Program-made: the position numbers and the translations under genes
Source of the DNA: Lenzites betulinus
Taxonomy: Eukaryota; Basidiomycota; Agaricomycetes; Polyporales; Polyporaceae
DNA length: 64,000 nucleotides
Direction of reading: 5' to 3'
Assembly: GCA_022264855.1 (NCBI GenBank)
Contig: JABYQU010000039.1
Span: 62,001 to 126,000, forward strand
Part shown: one piece after another, positions 58,042 to 64,000 of the stretch
Numbering within the stretch: position 1 is the first letter of the stretch
Layout: the number at the start of each line of letters is the position of its first letter
Notes under the pieces: model-generated
The model's input: only the letters and a program-made list of their open reading frames with translations
Database searches by the model: none
What the model was told of the DNA's origin: nothing

Positions 58042-58737
58042 TCACCACCCCGTCGCTCTCTCCGCCCACTCCCTATCCGCATCAGACGTACTCGGCATTC
58101 CACAGGCCAGGCAGAGGGGGATCGTGACTGCTCCCCTACCCTCTTCCTCGTCCACGATTGTTGCGTCCAGTTCGAGCGGGACCGTCTTCGTCATACTCTC
58201 CTTTTTTCCCCTCGCGTTCCATAGCTTCTCCCACCACCGCTTCCACTTCCCCTGCTCCACCGTCACTCCCTCGATGTCCTTCACCACTAGCATCGCGCAC
58301 GCAACGCTCGCCAGCGGCAGTTCGTTCCTTATCTCCACCATCACCCCTCTCCCCGACCTCTCAATGTTTGTTACCGTCCCCTCCACTTTCGCCTTTCTCG
58401 CCAGGTATCTTCTCCCTCTGGGGGTGTCGTGCTTCTGTTCCTGCTCCTGCTCCTCCCCTATTCTGGGACACTCTTGGAGTGTGTAGAGTTGAATATGCTG
58501 CCCCTTTTTGATTGGGATCTTGGGGATGATTGGGACGTCGTAGTACGCTTCTGTTTCTGTTGGGTTCTCTCCCCCTCCTTTAATGGCAGGGTGGCCCCTT
58601 GGTTTTGCTAGGACTGTGTTGGGGAGCATTGGTAGTTGGGGGGATGCCTTTACGTTCCCATCTGTACCCAGTATATATGTTCCTATGAAACGCCCACGCT
58701 TCACAAATCGCTTGCGATGAGCGCGCACCTTCGTCAT
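58042..58737 (-). CDS. LINE accessory ORF a
   Basis: 231 codons from the ATG at 58737 (MTKVRAHRKRFVKRGRFIG); the frame is open a little further up. A basic N-terminus is followed by KIPIKKGQHIQLYTLQECP and a more ordered stretch with AKVEGTVTNIERSGRGVMVE, LPLASVACAMLVVKDIEG and TVPLELDATIVDEEEGRG, alternating hydrophobic as in a beta-rich fold, and ends with CLACG. It is unrelated in appearance to gag or pol. No family recognised. First ORF of the element. Confidence 0.6.
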   Translation of the reverse strand: MTKVRAHRKRFVKRGRFIGTYILGTDGNVKASPQLPMLPNTVLAKPRGHPAIKGGGENPTETEAYYDVPIIPKIPIKKGQHIQLYTLQECPRIGEEQEQEQKHDTPRGRRYLARKAKVEGTVTNIERSGRGVMVEIRNELPLASVACAMLVVKDIEGVTVEQGKWKRWWEKLWNARGKKESMTKTVPLELDATIVDEEEGRGAVTIPLCLACGMPSTSDADREWAERATGW

Positions 58738-59355
58738 CCCCGTGTGTTCCTCCGGTTTCACCTCCGCCGCCTCACTCCGTTGGCTTGGGGGGGAGGGAGT
58801 GTTGTGCAGGCTCCCCCGCCTGCCCCGCTCCCCACTGGGTTATCTTATCTGTTTCCCGTCCGGGCGTTCCGTGTTATCTGATCCGCGTTCCGGGCCGGCT
58901 GGTTTCCGTCCCTCTCCCCGCGTTTATTCGGGGATCTCGGTCCGTCGGTCATCTCGGCGTTGTCTGCTGGCCTGTGTGCCCGGTGCCCACTCCTCTTCGT
59001 TGGGCTTTGGCATTTGGGGCCTCTCCTCCTCCTCTGCACCATGCAGGCATCTGCTCACTCCGCAGGCATCCGTTTACAGTACGGGCATCCGTTCGCATTA
59101 CGGGCATCCGCTTGTTCCGCGGGTTACTTCTCGTCTCGCGGCCACATCTCTTCCCCTATCCGCTGTTTTCTTCACCTCATTCCTCTATCTCATCTCGCTT
59201 CCTCTTTCTTCTGGCACTTCGTGCCACTCCCATATCTCGCAGTTGTTCTCTTACTTCCTTACCAGTTCTAGAGATCTCAGTTCCACACGTCCTGCGGGGT
59301 AGACAGTGCGTGGGAAAATCTATTGTGGTGGTGGTACAGGTTCAAGGCGCCCCCC

Positions 59356-59370
59356 CCCAAGGAGGACATT
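59356..59370. repeat. Target-site duplication, right copy
   Basis: CCCAAGGAGGACATT, identical to the left copy at 48621-48635; together they define the ends of the LINE. Confidence 0.93.
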
Positions 59371-59377
59371 AGTCCTT

Positions 59378-59406
59378 CTATAGGCCTTTGAATTGTGGGC
59401 CTATAG
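59378..59406. repeat. Inverted repeat next to the LINE target site
   Basis: CTATAGGCC at 59378-59386 and its perfect complement GGCCTATAG at 59398-59406, separated by 11 nt, could form a hairpin. It begins 8 bp from the insertion site. Confidence 0.6.
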
Positions 59407-60249
59407 TAGCCTGGTAAGAACCCTCGAGAGTGAGTAAATGGGTGGATTTTTTTTCGAAAACGAGAGACAAATGGTGGTGAAAGTACTTCAAGAACGATAA
59501 GGGCGCCATGGACGTCGTAGTAGTACGCGTGACGGCGCGCGAATAGGCGCGAATACAGGGCAGGAGCGCTCAAGCGCTCAAGCGCTCAACGTTCAACAAG
59601 CGCTTAAATGTTACACGGGTTTGCTAAGGTTTGCTACTAGGCTTCGAGTTCTTGAACTTGAAGTTGATACCTACTACTCCGAGACTCGTCTACCTAGTCA
59701 GAGGGAGGGAGTTCCAACACTACTTTTGCGATCAAATCGCCTGGTCTCGAGAACTCATTCTGGTCGACGCAGCGCCTCCTGACCCGCTAGTAGGAGCTCG
59801 AATTAGAAAGCGACAACCGTGCCGCTCGCGAAGTTAAGAAGGTGAGCTACTAGGACTGGGAAAGTGGCATCTCGACAACAGAGCTTGTCAGAGCCTTCCA
59901 TCGCTTCGAGGGGCGAGTAACAAAGTTGCAAGCCTAACACAACTCGTCCAGCTTAAGCCCTAAGCTTGAAGGGCTCCCGTACGACGAAGGGGCCGGTCAC
60001 TCAGATAATCTGTTTTTTTGCATCCCTTAGCTTTCTCCACTGATGTTCCCTTCAATGTTCTCGAATTGTGCAGGTACGCCCGTATTTCATTTTTTTCTCG
60101 TACCTTTCATCGTTGGTGGTGGATGCGCTAACAATTTTGCCCGTGGTCTCGATTGTAGACGAAGATAGATGTTCTCCCAGGGTTGACTTCTCGCTCTCAG
60201 GGTGCAGAACCCTCCCGACCGAGGCATATCATATGCACCAGGAGGGAGC
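59407..60249. other. Region between the LINE and the lactonase-like gene
   Basis: No supported gene. A short tandem of GCGCTCAA units (three copies) lies at about 59569-59590, followed by CAAGCGCTT, forming a cluster of AGCGCT palindromes. The sequence further right is AT-richer and is promoter or 5' untranslated region. Confidence 0.45.
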
Positions 60250-60250
60250 A

Positions 60251-60258
60251 TATATATA
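60251..60258 (+). promoter_or_regulatory. TATA-like element of the lactonase-like gene
   Basis: TATATATA about 95 nt upstream of the ATG at 60350. Confidence 0.4.
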
Positions 60259-60349
60259 CTTGCGAAACCAACTTTACGTGCCGACCCTTCGACGACTACC
60301 TCAGTATACCTCACATAGCAGCATCTCACAAACGGGTTACTTACTAACT

Positions 60350-61315
60350 ATGGGGCTCCGACAGATAACCTCTTTGCTTCCGCCTCCCCAACCACACCAG
60401 CCCTTCATGCTGACTTCTGCTGTCGAAGCTGGATTTCTCGAGCTTCGCTTGCGTTTGTTTGTGGCCGGCTCCGCGCCCAACGAATCCGCAATGTGTCCGT
60501 CTCTCGCGTTTTCCCTTCGTCATTCGGACACAGGAGAGCACCTGCTATTCGATCTCGGGATACGGAGGAGCCTTGAGACGCACCCTCCAGCTGTCCAACA
60601 GCTCAACGTGGGGAGAGAGGTTCTTGTGAAGCAGACCGCCGAAGAGAGCCTTCAAAAAGGTGGCGTCGATCCCAAAGATGTGAAAACAATTATCATTAGC
60701 CACCTGCATTTCGACCAGTAAGTGCTTCGCACTTGCGACCCTACCTTAAGCGCGAACTAACACATGAATAGCGTCGGGGACTGTTCCCAGTTCCCAAATG
60801 CAACGTTCCTCCTGGGCGGTGATGCTGAAAAGCTCCTCGCAGACGCCTATCCCGCCAATCCTGCTTCTCCTTGTCTCCAAAGTGCCGTTCCGCTCGAGCG
60901 CACCCGTTTCCTCACCGCCGAGTTCTCTGAGAAGATTGGACCCTTCCCTCGGGCGTACGACTACTTCGGGGACGGGAGCATGTACATCATAGATGCGCCC
61001 GGGCATCTCCCTGGGCATATAAACGTCCTTGCGCGCACGGACGGAGCCGGGTCGTGGATTTACCTCGCCGGCGACACGACGCACGACGCACGGATTCTGC
61101 GGGGCGAGCGTGAGGCCGCGGTCGCGCTCCAGCCGGACGGGCAGGTGCGGTGCGTCCACTCGGACCAGGGGCTTGCGGAGGAGCATGTTCGCCGTGTGCG
61201 GAAACTACTGGATGACCCGCGTGTGCTAGTGCTGTTGGCGCACGACTGTCAGTGGTACGAGGAAAATGTGGGGAAGGATGTGTTCCTGCCGGGAGTCATT
61301 CCGCCGCAGCCGTGA
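60350..61315 (+). CDS. Metallo-beta-lactamase-fold hydrolase (N-acyl homoserine lactonase-like)
   Basis: Two exons (60350-60717, 60772-61315), 303 aa. The intron falls inside the metal motif; joined, it reads IIISHLHFDHVGDC, a perfect HxHxDH. Other ligands: His in DAPGHLPGHINV, Asp in IYLAGDTTHD and a late His in LLAHDCQWY. The early part (FSLRHSDTGEHLLFDLGIRR) is the usual strand entering the dinuclear zinc site. Proteins of this type hydrolyse lactones or esters; whether this one quenches bacterial acyl-homoserine-lactone signals, detoxifies another lactone or works in metabolism is unknown. No signal peptide. Confidence 0.85.
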
Positions 61316-61777
61316 TGGTTCTATGTATGTCAGAGTACCCGTATTGAGTATTTGGGGGGATGAAAGTGGATACGTGCCCACTATATATATACTTAGGCCC
61401 ATGTCCTCCGGCCCACGGAACGTTGATGGAGTTGGCGCTCCGACTCTGCTCATGTACAGAAGTTAAAATTCTTACTTACTGGTGAGTAGTATTTTGTAAG
61501 CTTTGTTCCATCAACTTGTTATAACGCCACTGCATATATTTGCCCGGATCTAGTAGATCTAAGACATAATCGACTAATCCCTCAGGCTTCCGACTTACTC
61601 TCTCTCCGAGTCGATTTCCTTGTCAGGCCTTCAAGCTTCAATTGCGCTCAAGCTGGCGTGTCGGGCTTGTCCTTGAAATCTTGAACTTTGACTCAATCCG
61701 ACATACTACCACAACTGCGACAGCAGCGACACGCTACTTAATAATATAGTACTGAACGTCACGCGTCAGATCTTATC

Positions 61778-62184
61778 ATGGGCTGTCTGCTCTGTCTCTC
61801 TTCAAAACATCCCCGCCCGCGCCTCTCAGGTACGTTGCAGTATAAGTACTAGCACGCACACCTGGACCTAATACATACCCGGGTCCCAAAAACCATTTCT
61901 TCATGAATATCCCTCCGTCCCCAACGGGAGAGATCTTTTGATCTACCTTGCCGACACCACCATCAGCTCAGCTGCACTACTTACTTGCAGATGATGTTCC
62001 GATGAGTACAGTCATGCGGAGGGTACGCCTGTGTTGCACATACCGCGGGTAGGCGACGGAAGACACCACATTTCGACAGCTGCTCGTGCCCTTCGCGGAC
62101 GTGTTTGAGCAGGACTTGCGTCTCGCCGGAGCGAGCGGATTTATCTGCGGCTCCGCAGATGAAACTTTTCCGTGGCCTAGGTAG
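61778..62184 (+). CDS. Candidate small gene with N-terminal acylation motif
   Basis: Tentative model with exons 61778-61829, 61991-62022 and 62080-62184 (62 aa). It begins MGCLLCLSSKHPRPRLS: Gly2 with Cys3 and Cys6 is the arrangement for N-myristoylation plus palmitoylation of peripheral membrane proteins. The last exon reads LLVPFADVFEQDLRLAGASG with strong GC bias at third positions and ends FPWPR. Phases agree and intron 2 (57 nt) has a typical length; intron 1 is 161 nt. There is no family match I know and no CaaX end, so it is not an obvious pheromone precursor. Chance assembly is possible. Confidence 0.25.
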
Positions 62185-63350
62185 TCCCAGGCTACATGTG
62201 CGTCCATTTAGAGGAGCCACTCCGAAAACACCTACTAATTGAGTGGCGGTCTAGGTGCTTCTGGGCTGTCCCGACAGTCTAATGACGCTAGCATGCAATA
62301 CATGCTATATGGGCTGCTCAGTGTAGTAGCCATCGGCCATCTGCTACGCAGGACACGGAAGTCAAAATGGAGATTTCAACCCACCAAACAAAACATTCGC
62401 CGTGTTTTGCGTGGCCGGTGGATGTGGCCAGCCAGCACCCCTTCCTTATGTAACAAAATCCGTCCCGGACCTTGGAAAACATCATTACTCAAGCCCCGAT
62501 CCGCATGATTTCAACGGAGGTCTAGTCAAAATGGCCTGTGCTGGCTAGAGTAGTCAATACGCAGCACAAAAAGGTGCGTACGTCTCGTTATAGACAGGCG
62601 GCGGCGCGCTCAGGAGCTCGCTCGGGGTCGCTCCCGCCAACCTGGTCGTGCCCGTGACAGCTTGCGCCCCACAATTTTTAGGAATTATTGCCTCGCTGCC
62701 TACCCCTCGGAGCAGCCGAAATAATCAGCTCCGGCACACTCGGAGGTTGGAGGGGCGCTAAGTTAGCGACCCTGCCACAGCCTATGCGGGGCCCTGGTCC
62801 GGGTATCCATCGTGTTCTGTCTGGTTCGCGCAGTGCAACATCAACCCTGCAGTCACCACCACTCCGTCTTGGCCAAGCGCAGTTTCCCTACACATGCCGA
62901 TTTGCTGGGTGACGGGCGCTGGGAAATATCTCCGCATCCGGCGGAGCTCAGGTAAATTTCAATCTTCATGAATAGAACAAGCTATTGAATAGAACAAGCC
63001 AGTGAATAGAACGAGCTAGTGCGTACCCTTCACACTCATTGCTCCGCTTCCGCGGAGTGCTCGCTTTGCTAAACGCGGTGTTTCGCAGGAACGTTGACAT
63101 GCAGGCAACTCATCGGACCGATTGGGAAGACGCGCGCAATTCACCACGATTCTCCGGACGACTATCCAGACGCGTACGCGGATTGTGACATGCAGACATT
63201 TCATGTATATTTCCTCTACCGTCGTCCCGAGAGGAGCGTAGCGCACAGCTCGCGCCCTCCATAAATTCGAGCTCAATTCCACCCGCCTGTTGTCGGGTTT
63301 TGTTTCTCAGCCTTACGCTCATCCTCCTCCTCTCTACCTTGACTCCAATC
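62185..63350. other. Intergenic before the MFS gene
   Basis: No supported gene. Three imperfect copies of GAATAGAACAAGC lie at about 62968-63015. The part next to 63351 is the promoter and 5' untranslated region of the transporter. Confidence 0.5.
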
Positions 63351-64000
63351 ATGCCGACGTCCGACCCAGACGCGGAAAAGCGCAGCACGAAGGATTCCGA
63401 CTCAGGCCCCGGCACCATCAGCAACTCGTCCGCAACTGCCGTCAACGAGCCCCCCTCCCACGCGCCGTCCGACGCGGATGTCGATAGCACCTTTCCCGAC
63501 GGTGGTACCGCGGCATGGCTGACCGTCTTCGGCGCGTTCCTCGCGCTGTTCTGCTCATTCGGACAGCTAAACTCCTTCGGCACGTTTCAAACGTGGTATG
63601 CGGAACACCAATTAAGCCACCTTCCGCCATCGACTATTGCATGGATCGGTTCGCTGCAGCTATGGGTGTTTTTCTTCTCGGTGAGTGCGCACGTCGCGGC
63701 ATACGCCGGCGGTGCTAATGCGCCCTCACCCAGGGCGGATTCGTCGGGAGACTATTCGACGCGTATGGGCCTCGGCGTATTCTGATACCTGGGCTCCTGG
63801 TCCTCGTATTCGGAACTATGATGATCAGCATATCTACCCAATATTATCAATATATCCTAGCTCAAGGCGTACTTGTGGCCGTCGGGATTGGCGCTGTGTA
63901 AGTGTCCGCTGCAACCATTAAGACCGAGAACGCTCATATCTCTTCGTACAGATTTTATCCAAGTCTTGCAGCAATATCCACACACTTTAAGAAGTACCGA
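63351..64000 (+). CDS. MFS transporter, monocarboxylate-permease-like (5' part)
   Basis: Exons 63351-63680, 63734-63897 and 63952 to the window end; the 3' part is outside. After a hydrophilic N-terminus (MPTSDPDAEKRSTKDSDSG) comes FPDGGTAAWLTVFGAFLALF, the DGG-W start of the first helix in fungal MCH-type permeases, then FGQLNSFGTFQTWY, WIGSLQLWVFFF and the loop motif GGFVGRLFDAYGPRRILIPG (the MFS A-motif), followed by GVLVAVGIGAVFYPSLAAIS. These proteins sit in the plasma or an internal membrane and move small organic acids, riboflavin or other solutes; the substrate here is unknown. It neighbours the lactonase-like enzyme. Confidence 0.9.

Larger units (their letters stand above)
48636..59355 (-). 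mobile_element. Full-length LINE (Tad-like, endonuclease/RT/RNase H), 10.7 kb
   Basis: Bounded by a perfect 15-bp target-site duplication, with a poly(A) end of at least 11 A read on the minus strand (T run up to 48646) and a run of extra G at the 5' end (C run at 59350-59358, partly in the duplication). Sense ORFs in transcription order: 58737-58042, 57674-57357, 57303-56275, gag 56201-54606, pol 54052-48821. Pol is uninterrupted, so the insertion is young and may be active. A non-LTR element with APE-type endonuclease and RNase H matches the Tad clade common in fungi, but 10.7 kb and three ORFs ahead of gag is more than the usual two-ORF, 6-7 kb plan. Clade placement needs a tree. Confidence 0.93.

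Noticed and set aside
59341..59360. C run as an assembly error
   Set aside because: Possible in principle, but it falls exactly at a LINE 5' junction where G/C additions are expected, and the duplications on both sides match perfectly.

Overview
The window is nuclear DNA from a filamentous basidiomycete, most likely an Agaricomycete wood- or litter-decay fungus. Genes are dense on both strands and broken by many 45-70 nt introns. GC is strongly favoured at third codon positions. The gene families fit this lifestyle: a P450 with an N-terminal anchor, three GH12 endoglucanases, GH35 and GH15 enzymes, tandem short-chain dehydrogenases, an F-box protein, and a large LINE of the kind common in these genomes. 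The genus cannot be fixed from the sequence alone. Gene models were built by hand from splice sites, reading phase and family conservation.

Layout. 1-559: 5' part of a P450 (-). 2673-2742: tRNA-Gly(GCC). 2912-7020: a GH15-family gene (-) cut into about 35 exons, twelve of them 20 nt or shorter. 8245-9945: Glo3-type ArfGAP (+). 10662-16424: GH12 cluster, two tandem genes (+) and a third converging on them (-). 16788-18522: GNAT acetyltransferase and a Ubc1-type E2 (-). 19642-21775: thiamine-diphosphate enzyme (+). 22190-23704: 2OG-Fe(II) oxygenase-like gene (+). 23930-24306: decayed copy of the thiamine-diphosphate gene. 24564-25743: F-box protein (-). 28449-29183: AP-2 sigma (-). 29490-33318: two tandem SDR genes (-). 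34100-34645: small secreted protein (-). 35870-37447: conserved fungal protein of unknown function (-). 37836-39033: TRP4 (-), divergent from ROT1 at 39626-40646 (+). 42610-43640: a third SDR (+). 44089-48160: GH35 beta-galactosidase (-). 48636-59355: a 10.7-kb LINE (-). 60350-61315: metallo-beta-lactamase-fold lactonase-like enzyme (+). 63351 to the end: MFS transporter (+), truncated by the window.

The LINE is the most striking object. It has a perfect 15-bp target-site duplication, a poly(A) end, an uninterrupted pol frame of about 1743 codons (endonuclease, reverse transcriptase, RNase H) and a gag-like ORF with a CCHC knuckle. It also has three further sense-strand ORFs upstream of gag, and its pol frame has no AUG ahead of the endonuclease domain. 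It inserted recently, about 460 bp upstream of the GH35 start codon.

How the genes work together. GH12 enzymes cut beta-glucans or xyloglucan, GH35 removes terminal galactose, and the MFS transporter, P450 and SDRs fit uptake and modification of small molecules. ArfGAP, AP-2 sigma, Ubc1, ROT1 and TRP4 are housekeeping genes for trafficking, ubiquitination, ER folding and tryptophan synthesis. No single pathway cluster is evident.
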